Positions 13,000 to 25,706 of a DNA stretch of 64,000 nt are shown piece after piece. Position 1 is the stretch's first letter. Each line of letters opens with the position of its first letter. A program made the position numbers and the translations under genes. Below the pieces are notes generated by a model, which saw only the letters and a program-made list of their open reading frames with translations, had not been told where the DNA came from and did not search any database. The stretch spans positions 24,095 through 88,094 of the forward strand of contig JAEPRB010000169.1 of the NCBI GenBank assembly GCA_016758965.1, given 5' to 3'. The DNA is from Circinella minor (lineage: Eukaryota; Mucoromycota; Mucoromycetes; Mucorales; Lichtheimiaceae).

Positions 13000-13442
13000 A
13001 CTACAGCTCACTGCACTTATCGGTGTTCTTGTTTGGGTATGATACTGCAAAAACAATCAGTAAAGTGCAAATTTCTGATGTCTTGATCACGAAGAAGCAT
13101 ATGGTAATGAGTAGCAAACAAGAACATTTTCCGTAGCCCACTCTTGCTGCTCGACAACCAGTGTTGTTTTATCATCCAAATCACGTCGCCAGGTTTGTAT
13201 GAGTCTCATCAGATGACACGGTAGTCAGCTCTGACAGCATTTGTCTGGACTTGACCATAAACAAGGTTGCGCCCGTACTTGGTGAGTATCATAACAGGGC
13301 GAAGTCTTTGTTACCAATTGGTGACGACCAAGAAACTGCATGTTGTTTAGATTCGAAACCACACAGAAACAGTAATGCTTTCCCGTATTGACTTGCCATC
13401 TTTACTCAGGTGATCGGCATCTGCCGCTATAAAGTGGAGCAT
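13000..13442 (-). pseudogene. Decayed coding island spanning several frames
   Basis: The patch is clearly richer in GC than its surroundings. On the minus strand it opens with an ATG at 13442 and reads 31 codons (AADADHLSKDGKSIRESITV) to a stop at 13347. Protein-like stretches then continue in changing frames: HLMRLIQTWRRDLDDKTTLV and EQQEWATENVLVCYSLP in one, and SYKPGDVIWM in another. The last resembles the end of Ty3/gypsy integrases (FKVGDLVWL-type), but this is a weak hint. Multiple stops and frame changes indicate a dead gene or retroelement fragment. No LTRs or terminal repeats were seen. Confidence 0.4.
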
Positions 13443-14335
13443 AAAACAAAAGTCAAGTTATATATATGTAATACAACTATAGAAATATTACTATTAAAAA
13501 GATGCTGTACGTAGAAATATTACATTGAGGTAAAGTGATAGACAAATTCAATCCATCATCTGTTCTGACATAAATCTGAGTCCTGACATTTGTACCAGTT
13601 GGTGCGTTTTTGTTGAACTTGCGTTTAGGAGAAAAAATCAACAATCAATTTAGGGGACCCACAGTATATAAGCGTTTCTGATCAGTGTTAAACTTCTGGT
13701 GATTTGCAAATAAAGTAACAGTTACCTTTCGAGATGGAGACAAGAGAGTTGCTACGGAAACTTAGCCCATACAATTTATCGACAAGATGCGAAAACACGT
13801 TTCTTAATAAGCTCTGTAGTGTCATGGAATTAAGAATGTAAAAATACCGGAGATTCTAGGGGTCTACCCCTGATAAAGCTGAAAAGGATCATCCTAAGAA
13901 CAAGGTTATCATACCTTAAGATAAAACTCTTTAAGATACATTCTTCAGATGACATACCAGAAATAACTCATCATAATAAACAATTCATATAAATAGACCA
14001 AGTAGTACATAGAATAATAATCTTTATCTTATTTTTGAAGAATAAACACTGTTTCAAAGGACTCATCGTTTTATTTACGTTTTTTTTTATTTATTAAATT
14101 AAATTATTATTCTATCGTATACCTCAAGCTCAAGTAATAAGTATTTATAACATATTTAGAGTTAGGGTGCGACATATACGTGATGATCAACGATGCTAAT
14201 AGATATGATCATATAGTAATTGTATATAAATACATACATTTATATGTCAATTACGTATTGTTTAACTCTGGAAAAACTATAAAAACTAGCGTGTTTGTAG
14301 CAACTCCCAAATCAAATGGCAAAAGAGACAGTCTT
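13443..14335. other. AT-rich spacer, nothing recognised
   Basis: No open frame or RNA gene that I can support. A short GC-richer patch at 13540-13920 lies next to the preceding remnant and may be an extension of it, but no readable frame stands out. Confidence 0.5.
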
Positions 14336-14600
14336 TCAATGGACTAATGGTTGTGAATAAGCCAAAGCAGTATTCAGTTTTTTGTTTCTGTAAAAAAAAC
14401 CAAGTGCATGATCCATTTTACCCAAATCACTTGAAGGACGAGTAATAGGAGGATTGTTTGGCAGATCTCGCCTGATGATTAGGTGCTTGATCCAGCAGAT
14501 GCTGATGTTGCAACATTCTGTTCTTGACCATTTTTTCTTGGATGGCTTCAGCCACACTTAGCAGGTTGATTTTCAGTAGTATTATTGGAATGATTCATGG
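14336..14600 (-). pseudogene. Possible decayed gag-like or gene fragment
   Basis: On the minus strand an ATG near 14598 opens a short Asn/Thr-rich frame (NHSNNTTENQPAKCG) that stops. A second frame then continues with a helix-like Gln-rich peptide (EAIQEKMVKNRMLQHQHLL), and a third is open for 73 codons (14336-14557). Protein-like pieces spread over three phases suggest a frameshifted remnant. The family is not identified; the Asn/Gln-rich start recalls retroelement gag N-termini only loosely. Confidence 0.25.
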
Positions 14601-15078
14601 TAAAATAATCAAGGAAAAAAAAGCAACGTGTGTATAGTCCCAAAAGTTTCAGTATTTGTAACTTTTTTTATAACACAAGTAAATTTTACTAACACTGTAC
14701 TAGCCAAACGCCCTAGTATAATTAAAAATGCCGAATTTTTCAAATACTATAGAATATCCACGCTACTTCTATTATTATTTTTTGGCAAATTTGATACATC
14801 TACAACGTGATGTATGGTATGAAAAATAACTCTTTTTATGTTGTCCACATAAAAAGGAACATTAATTGATAAACCCAATTAATATACATGTGAAACATTA
14901 AAGCATTTCTTCTAAATATTCAGAGGTATTCACTCTTTTATTTGTGATGATATACAAAGAAATGATATCTTGATAATGTGTGGAATGGATGCTAATAATT
15001 TAACAAAGTGGAGATAATGATGATAGATGATGATTATACAGAACCAGCCGGGTATAATAAACAATCAACACCATATGT
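14601..15078. other. 3' flank of the MFS transporter gene
   Basis: AT-rich spacer with no supported feature. It probably contains the 3' UTR and polyadenylation region of the minus-strand transporter. Confidence 0.6.
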
Positions 15079-18008
15079 TTACTTGCGAACCTTGGTTTGA
15101 AGTTCGTAATGTTGGATAAGGAAAGTTGAAATAAAAGCAAGGAATGCCATTGCAATGGTTGAAATATAAGCATAACGAATAGCAACTTCGTAAATGTCAA
15201 GGACAATTTCCAAAACGTCACTCGGTAATAATTCTCGGACTTCGTTCATTGATTGTCGAGCAATTTCAATATACTATAAACATATCCATCATAGGTTAAC
15301 TTAACACATGTTTCTATACGAATAATTTCTTATTCAATTATTTTGGTAAACCTATCTCTCCTATACCATCTCCCCATTTTCCGTATCATGATCCCTTCTT
15401 TGCAGAAATGGACACCCACCCACCCATATATTTATTGTTTTTCACTAGTATTTATTCATCATTCCATATTCATCATTATTAAACACCTTACCTTTTCTGC
15501 ATCAGGTCCAGTGATTTTTTCAGCTAAGTTAGCTTTGACAACGGCTTGGAAAATTGCTGTAGTGGCGGAAATACCAATAACACCACCAGCAGAGCGGAAG
15601 AGGTAAGACATACTGGTAATAGTGGCCATTTCTATAAATATATTATAAGAACTATTAATAACACTGCAGAAAAGAATCATAGCAATTTTCATGTTAACAC
15701 TAGTATCTCTTATATAAACTTTACCAGCGGCTCCAACGCACGATAACATAGCAATCAAAGTAGTTGTAATAATAACGCCCATACTGACACCATCACCAAA
15801 CAAACACGCCATAATAAGGTAGATAGAAGTATCTCTTGTCCAAGTACTGTAACCAATCATGGAAAGTAACAAAACGAATGAAAAGAAAATGGTAATCTTT
15901 CTGTATTCACCAGTACGAGACATGTAAACACCCGATAATACAGAACCCGTTGATACACACAGAATCTTGGGCAAAAAGTAAAGACCGGACGTTGTAGGTG
16001 ATTCGCCCAATAAACCCTAAAGAAACCAAATATTGGTAGTTCCCATTTTTATATAAGTAACAATCTAACAATACTAACGCCCGAAAAACACATTCAATGA
16101 TAACCTTGCTAATTTTTGTTTTACCTGGATATACAATGGTGTAATGTAAATGGTGGCTGTTGTACACATGAGAGTCCAGAAATTAACGGATGAAGAGGCA
16201 AGTGGTGTCTGGGATGAAATGATATGCCATGGCATAAGCGGATTACGAGCGACCTTGGCTTCAACAACACAGAAAACGACGGCCAATACAATAGATACAC
16301 CAAGACATCCAACAACAAGAGGATCTGACCATGGTCGCAAATTACCACCCATAGATGTAGCTAATAAGAAAGCAACTACTGCAGATACAATTGAAATTGC
16401 ACCCAAATAATCGATTTGCTTCAAACGTTCCATTGTGGTTGAGTTATCCTTTTTTTCCTTCAAATTGTAGTTTGTCAAAATACATGATGCTGTATAGATC
16501 GTAACCAACAAAATTGGAAGATTAATGTAGAAGCAATATCTCCAGCCTACGCTATCCGTAATGAAACCACCCAAAGGACCGCCAATTACAGATCCCAACT
16601 ATATATATATATATATATATTAGCCATTATAATCACCCAATTGTCAGATCAGTATATAATACCATATACATATATTTATATTCAAAAAAATTCTTTTGCT
16701 CCCCCCTTTCTCTGTATTGAACAGAGTGTCGCTACTTACGCCATACGCCATATTACCATAACCTTGATATTTACCGCGTTGACGTAATGGAACCAAATCA
16801 CTGGTAATGACAGTAGTGAGTGTATTAATACCACCGCCACCTAGACCAGCAACTGCACGGGCTGCGACTAAAGTCCACATATCCGGGGCAGCACCACATA
16901 ATAATGATCCGATAAAGAAGAGAATTGTTGCAAACAATAAAGCAGACTTTCGTCCGAATACATCGGAGATCCTGTTATTACAATATATTAGAAGTTAAAA
17001 AAAGGAAGAAGAGTAGCGGTTATTTAAGTTAAATAGAAAAAAAAAAGTTTATCGATAAATTGCTAAACTTTGTCTGAATATGTCTGTGTGCACTGTGTTC
17101 ATGTAATCTAGGTATCACACAAACTCTATATAAATTTACTTTACCTTCCATCTGCGTGAGTAAATAGTTTTTTTTTGGTATGAATATATCCATAATGATT
17201 TTTTTAAAAGTCAGTTATAGCTTGCACAAAATATATAATAAAATAGTGTGATACACATGTAAACATGATTTTTTTATAATAAAGAGAAAAAGAAAGACTT
17301 ACACAGTGGTTGTAGTGCAGTGAAACTAAGCATATATGAGGTCGCAACCCAAATAATTTCATTCGATCTAAAAAAAAATACATTTTATGTTATAATATAA
17401 TCAGCTGAAATAATTTCACATAAACCTCCTACTTCTTTTCTTCATCTTCTCCATTTTTTTTTGTTGCCCCGAACCTGCAGCTTCACACATCTTTATAATC
17501 AGGAACAAGATAAAGAGAAAATCATTACCTTTTAAACTCAGTGCCTATTTGAGCATAAACAGTAGCAACGATTGATGCATCCAGTGAAGCTAACGAAACA
17601 GCAACGTATAAACTATAATATTGTAAAAAAAAAAAAGAATATAAATAAATAAATAAATGAGGTAGTCAAAAGAGAAAGAAGTTCATGATAGTCATCTATA
17701 TAAAAACATGATAATTACGATGCAAGGACGGTAACAAGCGATGCACCGTTTAATCTTTTTGCCACAATATCTTCCTCTTCCTCCGGGACCACGGCCTCAT
17801 CATTAACACTACTGCTACTACTGTTGCTAACGCTTATACGGCGGCTACGTTTGCTGCTGGTGACAGATGGTGGGTTGGAGGTTAAAATGGTAATACGGTC
17901 ATCATTGTCGTCACTATTTGAGTCAGCTAAAGTCTTATAATCATGAGAGGAAAGTGTGTTGCGATTATCTAAGAGGGGGGTATTTTCCTCGTTCTTTGCG
18001 GTAACCAT
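15079..18008 (-). CDS. MFS transporter, DHA2 (14-TM drug:H+ antiporter / Vba-Fnx-like) family
   Basis: Predicted proton-coupled exporter or vacuolar transporter of 592 residues. Exons, in transcription order: 17719-18008, 17529-17612, 17303-17367, 17145-17151, 16740-16971, 16125-16598, 15725-16016, 15492-15631, 15079-15273; total 1779 nt in frame. A Ser/Asp-rich cytosolic N-terminus (about 85 residues) precedes TM1 with SLASLDASIVATVYAQIGTE. The signature loop after TM2 reads QPLYGRISDVFGRKSALLFA, and GSVIGGPLGGFITDSVGWRY followed by CFYINLP is typical of DHA2 and Vba/Fnx proteins. The YGR part of the loop motif exists only if the 7-nt exon is spliced in. Substrate is unknown: basic amino acids and xenobiotics are both plausible. 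ATG at 18008 is chosen because it follows a pyrimidine-rich tract; an in-frame upstream ATG (18047) reads through a poly-T stretch. Confidence 0.9.
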
Positions 18009-18960
18009 AGTGGCAACTAAAAAAAAAAAGTACGCAGCAAGAAGCAAAAAAAAAAAAAAAAAGAATAATCTTGAATTCTGACAATTTAAAAGAAATGGTG
18101 AAATGTACAGTCACTCTACATAAATTTTAAAAAGCTTATAGCACAAATCGGTAAAATATTTGTTCCGTTCCCCTTTTCTTTTTTTTTATTAACTTAATGA
18201 TAACAGGTTACAATGGTAATTAATTATATATAACTAATAATCATAGCAACGCATCAAGAATCTGTTTCTTCTTCAAAACTTAAAATATTTGTGTTGTTTT
18301 CTATGAAAGTTTATTTTTATCAGTTATTTGCTGGTGTTGTTAATTTTATTTTTGTTGCTGCTGCAAGTGCGGATTTTTTTTTTCTTTCTGCAACAAAAAG
18401 TTACACTAATTATTAAGATACCGAAGCTCGGTCTGAGGAGATTTCGTCGCAAGAAAAGGAATGATTGGTTGAATGTTTTTCATACTATTCGCCCTTGTGG
18501 GTAAGTTGACACTTGCCAAGTTTACTCATTAATCTATGATCTGCTTTCTAAAAAAAAGTTATTATTATACTTGGGTTGGGTTATGAAATCTGCATTGTAA
18601 ACAAAGAGGATCATCACATCATCTATCAGTTACTTATAATGTTAATATTATATTGTGTATCCATGAAAATTTCAAACAAAAAAAAAAAAAACAGAAAACA
18701 AAAAACAAAAAACAAAAGAATAAAAACAAACGTCAAAAAGTCAATTTCATTTTCCAAACTTGATTCAACTGTTACACAATTTTACGAGCAAACTTACCCT
18801 ATTTTCCTTTTGGTGTTTAATTTCGTACGCCTCTCTCTCTCTTTTTTTTTTCCACTACTTCACACTCCTTCCTTTTTTTCTTCACTTTCTAAATTTCCTC
18901 CCTCTTTTTTCTTATTGTTCGACTTAATGGAAATTCGGCAACAACGATAAAAAAATAATT
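18009..18960. promoter_or_regulatory. Divergent promoter region between the MFS transporter and CSC1
   Basis: About 950 bp between two ATGs facing away from each other. On the CSC1 side a long pyrimidine-rich tract (about 18825-18920) ends 40 bp before the start codon, the usual look of fungal core promoters. The open frame at 18576-18950 is A- and T-run low-complexity and not credited as a gene. Confidence 0.55.
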
Positions 18961-21900
18961 ATGGATACGCTAAACGAGTTGGATAAATACTTATCGGATG
19001 ATAGCAAAATGTCTCTCAAGGGCATGGCAACAACTTTGGGTATCAATTTTGGTATAGCCTTTGGTATTTTTATGATCTTTAGTATTTTACGTCCCAAACA
19101 TAATCGTAAAGTATCTTTTTTCTGTCTTTTATTCACCCCTTCATATCATGTATTACATATAAACACGTCACAACCATTAATTAACTAATTTTCTTTTTTT
19201 ACATGAAATATAGTTGTTTACGCACCTCGATATAAATACGCTAGAAAAAAGTAAAAATAATAACGATTACATTTATAAAATTATTTAAATAACAAAAAGA
19301 GTAACCGACAAGAACCGCTGATTTGTTCCCTCATCGAACAAAAAAAAAACCTTTATAGTGCACAACCACCAATTATTGGAAATGGATTATTCTCTTGGTT
19401 TAGACCTGTAATGCGTACTGATGAGCTTTCACTTCTTTCAATGATCGGATACGACGCTGTACTGTTCATACGTTTTATGAGGATGTTGCGCACATTATTA
19501 TACAAAATGACTGCAGTAGGGTTTTGTATCATGATTATCAATATTGTTGCCACCTCATATACTGGGTAAGTATATTAAAAAAAATCAGAGGAAAAAAAAA
19601 AGACATTTTTTTCATATGTTAAAAAGAAAAGAGAAGAAAAATAAGAGTTAATATTACAAGAAAAGTTGTGGAACCTTTTTCTCTTTGTGTTACCACCACA
19701 TTCCATTTTCATTGTTATTATTGCGTGATGGTGATAGTAATGATGATATATATATATATATATATTAGTTTATTAATCTATATGAAAATAATAACAATAC
19801 ATATTTATTATTTATTTATTGAATCCAGGGAATGGCCACCATCACCTGGTGTAGACTTTTTATCTATCTCTACAATTAACTATTATGACGGGAAGTTTCA
19901 TTCAGACGGTAATTTGGGATGGTACTGGGCACATTCAGTCGGTTCATGGCTCGTGTCAATATTCATTTATCATGCTCTCTGGTCGAATTACCGAGAATAC
20001 GTTAGACTGAGGCGCGAATACTTTGACAGCGAAGAATACCAACGATCTGTACATAGTCGCACCCTCCTTGTATTTAACGTACCGACATCGTTACAATCAG
20101 ATGAAGCTTTGAGTTCTTGGGCCCAGCGTATGAAATTAAAATATCCTCCTCAGGAAGTACGTATTGGTAGACGAAACAATCAACTAGCAAAATATGTGGA
20201 AGAACATGAAAAAGCTGTTCGTAACTTTGAAAATATATTATCAGCACATCTTTCAGGTAACAAAGCAAAAAAAAAAAATGTTGTTATTATTTCAATTGTT
20301 TATTATACTTGGTGGCTTTATATTACTCTACGTATACATTTGTTTCTATTTTCTTCTTCTCTCTCCTATTTGTTATACAATTATATATTCAGGGAGAAGA
20401 AAGCGATATGGCGAAAAGGAGAAGAAGTATTCTTTTATATCTCACCAAAAACATTTTTTATTTTATATATAAGAGTATGAAGGTTTTAATCCTGATAAAC
20501 GCCCCATGATTCGAGTTGATGGACGGTTTTTCGGATGCTGTGGCGGGCGTAAAGTGGATGCGATCGAATACTATACTGAACAGATTCAAACACTAAGCAA
20601 AGAAATTCATACACTCCGCTCGCAAATGTTCTCTAACAAACCAACGAGTTACGGATGGATATCATTTGAACAACCTTTTCATGCACACCATGCTGCTCAA
20701 GCACTTACATTGTCGATAAAAGAATCAATTACATCAGGGCTCTCTCAGAAAATCAATCAACCACACATCCTGTTAGCGCCACAGCCGAGGGATATTATAT
20801 GGAACAATCTATCAATGAACCATCATTTACGACGTAGTAAACGACTTGTTGGTAGTGTTTTGTTTTATGGTTTTGTTTTTTTATTTTTTATCCCATCTAG
20901 TTTACTTTCGGCAACTACCAACGTCAAGGATATTTCTCGCTTGCTTACCAATGGAAATAATTTTGTCAAGGAACATTCCACATTTGTTTCATTACTCGCA
21001 TCTTGGTTTTCTCCAATTATTATGGCCTTATTCTTTTTTATATTGCCCAAAATATTACGGCTGTTATCACAACAACAGGGCTATATAACTCAAACGAGTG
21101 TAGATCGACAGGTGCTTTCTAAATTATATGTATTCTTTATTGTGAATCATTTATTGGTTTTCACGATTGCATCTACTTTACTTGCCATGTATGCTCAAAT
21201 TCATAATGCAGTTCAAGGAACTAAGACTCTTACGGCACAAATCTTTTTTTCTACGATGGCAAAAAATCTAACTCAAGTTGCTAAAAATATTACCGGTAAG
21301 TAGAGGATAGATAGATAGGTAGAAAGAGAATAGTAGAGTAGCTATCAGCAGCAGCAGCAGCAGCAGTAATAGTAGTAATTACTAGTGTGCGCACTAATAA
21401 TAATATATATTTTACTATCTTTGTTTTTTTAATTTGGAGATGTTTCGTACTAAAATGGAAAAAAAAATCCATGTCTCACTGATTTTCATTTCCTTCCTTA
21501 GATGTTTCAACTTATTGGGTCAACTATGTATCTTTGAAAGGGTTAGGTGTTATTTTAGATCTTGCTCAGATATTTGCGTTAATTACAATTACAGTGAGGT
21601 TGGTTAAAAAACAGGTTTTTTCATACTTTATAATAAATATTACTATATTTATCATTGTTTGAGGCTAATGGCAAACTAAAAAAAAAATCAATAATAAATA
21701 GAAAACTATTTATGAATCCTAGTCCAAGACAACTTCAAGTGAGTAGAACAATCTCTTTTTAGTAATGAATCAATGCACATTCAGTAAAACAATGGCACGT
21801 GTGTTTAAATAATTACCATTTATAGGAATTAACTCGTCCTTCCCCATTTGATTATGCACTCTATTACAACATTTTGATCTTCTTTTTCACAATTGGCTTG

Positions 21901-23201
21901 GTATACTCGGTAATAGCTCCACTTGTGCTTCCATTCACCTTGGGCTACTTTTTGCTAGCAACAATGGTTTTCAAATACTTGTTGATGTAAGTGATAAATA
22001 AATATAGGTTCTATTGTAAGACAAGAACAGGAAAAATACAAGACAAAAATACATGTCTCTTACGTATTCGGAACACAAAAAAACATCATAATATTCCTTG
22101 ACGAACTCACCACAATATATTACATTATCTTTCTACTTTTTTTTTCACTCATTTGTGCATTATACATTATTATTTTATAGGTACGTCTTTGTTACCGATG
22201 TCGACACAGGAGGTCAAATATGGCGTGTATTAGTTAACAGACTACTTGTATCTGCTATCTTGTTCCAGGTGATTATGATTCTCGTTCTCAACTTTAAAGG
22301 AGCAACAGGCCCGGCCTATATAATGATACCATTACCGATTATTACACTTTTATTTAAATTTTACTGTCGGCATAAATTTGATCCTCATGTGTATTATATT
22401 CAAGAAGATTATATGGATCAAGAAAAGCACCAAGAATATTCAACAAGACCAAGGAGTGGGTATTTCCCAGACATGAAACATAATATCCAAATACGATTTG
22501 GTGAACCATCGTTTCTAAGCGAATTGCCTATTCCTATGGTACATGACCGAGTTCAACATCTATTGCCAAGATTGTTTGATGTACATGGGGTGGGTAATAA
22601 TAACTCCTCTGATTATTATAACAATACATCTGGAAATCGAACATCCATTGTCAATAATGAAATTCATGCACATGCAGTAACACGGCGCAAGACGGTACGT
22701 CGTATGGCTACAGTGCGAGTGAAGAAACATCAAGAGCTTCAATTTCAAAGTGTCACTGAAAAAGAATTGGAAAAAGATGAATCGACTGAAGGAGTGAAAG
22801 GGCTCTACAAGTTTGATGAAGATGATGATGACTGTGACCAAGATAAAATTCATAGCAATAATTATTATGACGACAACCGCCGCCAGGAACATGACCACCA
22901 TGTGCTACGTGAAACAGCAATTACAGTACCTGCTTCTGTAGCTACTACAACAACGAAACCCCACAGTACTAACAAACGTTTCAGCATTAAAAAGACGAAC
23001 AACAGCATCTCTGACCGCTATGCTCCCACGCGTCCGCTCATGCAGCAACATGAAGATGATGAAGATTATTACGAGGATAATAATAGTAGTATGTATGCCA
23101 CGACTTTGGGAAGGATGGTAGAAGAGACATCTCATCATCGAGATGGTGATGCGTTTGAATTAAACGAACGGCGTTATGTGGCTGGTGGATCACATCATTG
23201 A
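18961..23201 (+). CDS. CSC1: CSC1/OSCA/TMEM63-type hyperosmolality-gated cation channel (DUF221)
   Basis: Predicted 984-residue calcium-permeable, stretch/osmotic-stress-gated channel. Exons: 18961-19105, 19214-19250, 19359-19565, 19829-20256, 20474-21295, 21502-21598, 21702-21738, 21826-21986, 22181-23201; sum 2955 nt in frame. The N-terminal RSN1_TM part has LFSWFRPVMRTDELSLLSMI and GEWPPSPGVDFLSISTINYY. The cytosolic PHM7_cyt part (about 195-395) contains RTLLVFNVPTSLQSDEALSS and GRRNNQLAKYVEEHEKAVRN. The pore-forming RSN1_7TM block (about 395-715) contains ELTRPSPFDYALYYNILIFF and TDVDTGGQIWRVLVNRLL. A roughly 270-residue His/Asp/Asn-rich hydrophilic tail follows. The splice 20256/20474 joins S to EYEGFNPDKRP; a purine-rich stretch inside this 217-bp intron could tempt a gene finder. 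Plasma membrane is expected, vacuole possible. Confidence 0.92.
21346..21366 (+). repeat. (CAG)7 in a CSC1 intron
   Basis: Seven CAG units inside the intron after 21295, followed by imperfect TAG/TAA triplets. Confidence 0.85.
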
Positions 23202-23571
23202 TATATGGCGCGCAGTAATAAATGATCGGAACTAATTCCGAAGGCACCAAAAATTCAAGTAGTGCAGGATACCCCAAAGAAAAAAAGGACATTGCTTTAC
23301 ATTAAAATGATGACGATCTTTCTTCTATCTTTTTCTTTTATAATATTCTACTTATTATCTTTTTCTGTTGTAATATATATAATAGCTTACCTAATAATAT
23401 ATTAAGCAATGTAATATCTATTTCTTTTACTTTATAGTTAATCACACTACAAAAATAAAAAACAAAACAAAACAAACTATACATATATTGGTTTTTTTTT
23501 TCAGTTTACATATTGTTATTATTTTGATTATATTTGCTCTTAAATGTATAACAGACTCCCTAATATCTTTA

Positions 23572-23611
<40 letters not shown>

Positions 23612-24420
23612 GTTGTTGTTTTTTTCCCTATCGAAATCTTTTTTGAATCATGTGCAAAATTTTAATGTTATCTAAGACCTAAATTCAGTTGTTGTTTTAG
23701 CCCACACTTTTTCTCATCTTTTTTTTTTTTCGTTCTATTGTTAAAAACGATGAAGCACAAGGTGTTATTATACACCAACAAGAAATATAGATTTTGTATT
23801 AGGTGGTACCAGGTGTATATTTATATATACTATATATACGAGTAATAATAAAAAAAAGTATGGTGTAAGGTAGTGTAGTAAAGTTTCCAAAAAGAAAAAA
23901 AAGAAGATGATGCATCATTCATCTAATATTTAAGAGCAATATTTATAAAAAAAAAAGATCGACCTTGTTATATTGTTTTTATTTTTATTTTGCGACAAAT
24001 GATGGTTGGGGGTCCTTCATAAATTTATGTCATCGGGTTGGTGATTCTCTTATTTTTTGTCACGAAAGTAAGCTAAAGTTAAAGAAAAATAGAACGTTTG
24101 ATTCGAATAATAGAAAAAACGTGGCATAAACACTAGTTGACGCATATAAAAAGATTTCCAAATCAAGTAAGGTTGGTATATGTACACATTCGACATAGAA
24201 AAAAAAGCTTTTTCCAACTAGAAGGAACAAAAAAAAAAGGGGGATTGATGAAAGAGGAAGTGCGTCAACTATATAAAGAATAATCTTTCTGTGTGATATC
24301 AAGAAATTCGGTGGTGATTCACCCGTATTCGCTTTTTCTTTTCCCTCTACTTTCTTTTCAATTGTATAGTTGTATTTTTTTATTCTTATTATTTTTATTG
24401 CCTCTAGCCGTACTTTCATT
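23202..24420. other. 3' flank of CSC1, no gene seen
   Basis: AT-rich DNA with AATAAA-like sequences and a pure TTA-type run at 23573-23610 that changes to TGT triplets to 23620. Nothing coding is supported. Confidence 0.6.
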
Positions 24421-24930
24421 TTTTTTTCTTGTTTGATTACTATTTCTTACTTGCAATCGAACAAGAGAAAAAAAGGAAGTACACGAACGCGACAACGAGG
24501 CGACGGTGAAGATCGACAGTGGGGTGTACAGTCAAAAGCAGCTGCAAAAAGATACATTTTATCGAACATCTATATTTATCTATCATTTTGTTTGATTTCA
24601 GAGCTGGTAAGGATTATATGCACTGCATACCCAAAAAAAGAGACATTCTTTTGTAAATATTGCTAACAATGAATGCTTGTTACTATGTTTTTTCAATGTA
24701 TCTAGAAGACATCTTACCACTTTTTTGTTGCTTGATAACAGCAACATTTCGTCGTATTGTATAATAACAAGCAGTCTGGTATCCAGATGACACAATTATA
24801 GTGAGTTTTCTAACTCTTCTTTTTACTTTATATCGAATATTAAAACACTAATTGTTATATATGAATGGTATGCGTGTAGGAAAAATTCATGGTAGATTTG
24901 GACCACGCACTTATCTTGACTTGAAATAAT
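24421..24930 (+). other. Candidate small multi-exon gene, unresolved
   Basis: A GC-richer island preceded by a pyrimidine-rich tract, as expected before a gene. An ATG at 24669 opens a 31-codon frame with a hydrophobic segment (MYLEDILPLFCCLITATFRR). A splice from the GT at about 24757 to the AG before 24880 would add KIHGRFGPRTYLDLK and a stop. A strong GTGAGT donor at about 24800 fits less well with that model. Upstream, 24470-24560 is open in all three frames. The product is not recognised and the exon structure is a guess. Confidence 0.3.
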
Positions 24931-25666
24931 AGATACACGTTTCTTACTGTTATTAGTGGTGACGCTAGTATATTTTTACTTTTTTTTTCTGACATGTCCG
25001 CTTCGAAATGGTAGTTTCTTTTTTGTTCCTGGTGTTTGGGCTGTTTATAAGGTTTGTCCCGAGTATACTACTGGGCGTTAATGTTTTTTTTTTCTTTTTT
25101 TCCTTCTCAAAGTTCCTTAATTGTCTCATCGTATTATTATTATTATTTTACAGCTTCCATTCTCTGTTTTGTTATGTTTACGTACATACATTCCATTGTC
25201 GTCCTTTTTTCAATATTTTTTTTGTTGCTCAAAAACATGGAATTCTTTTCATCAAGGTTAGAAATCATTTCTAATTAAAGAAAGGGTAGGGTTACAAGGA
25301 ATAAAAAAAAGTTTCAAACTGTCTAACTTTTATATTATAGTATATCTTGATATCCCTATTGCATGGTAACCAGCGCTAGTCGTTGTGTTGAAGAAGTTAT
25401 ATCTTTTTATAATTAAAACAGTATCTTCTTCCTTCTTTATAGCAAACAAGTTAAAAAAAAGGCTAATTCATTTTATTTTTAATTTTAATATTATTCTTTT
25501 GTACTTCTACATATATTTTCTTTTGTATTGTATACATATTTGTTCGTCTATTTTGTTTTCTGTACTTGCTTTATATTTTTTACTACTTACATTTTTGTTG
25601 CATCTTCTCTTTGTTTGACCACGAACTACTTCCCCTCAAAAAAAAAAAAAGCAAAAAACGAAAACG

Positions 25667-25704
<38 letters not shown>
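25667..25704 (+). repeat. Poly-A run of 38
   Basis: Uninterrupted A homopolymer, preceded by a shorter A-rich tract from 25638. It creates the artificial poly-Lys and poly-Phe open frames here. Confidence 0.95.

Positions 25705-25706
<2 letters not shown>

Noticed and set aside
20397..20473. Possible extra exon in CSC1 (purine-rich, after TTCAG)
   Set aside because: Its phase cannot be joined to the following exon without a stop, whereas direct splicing 20256 to 20474 gives a continuous conserved sequence.
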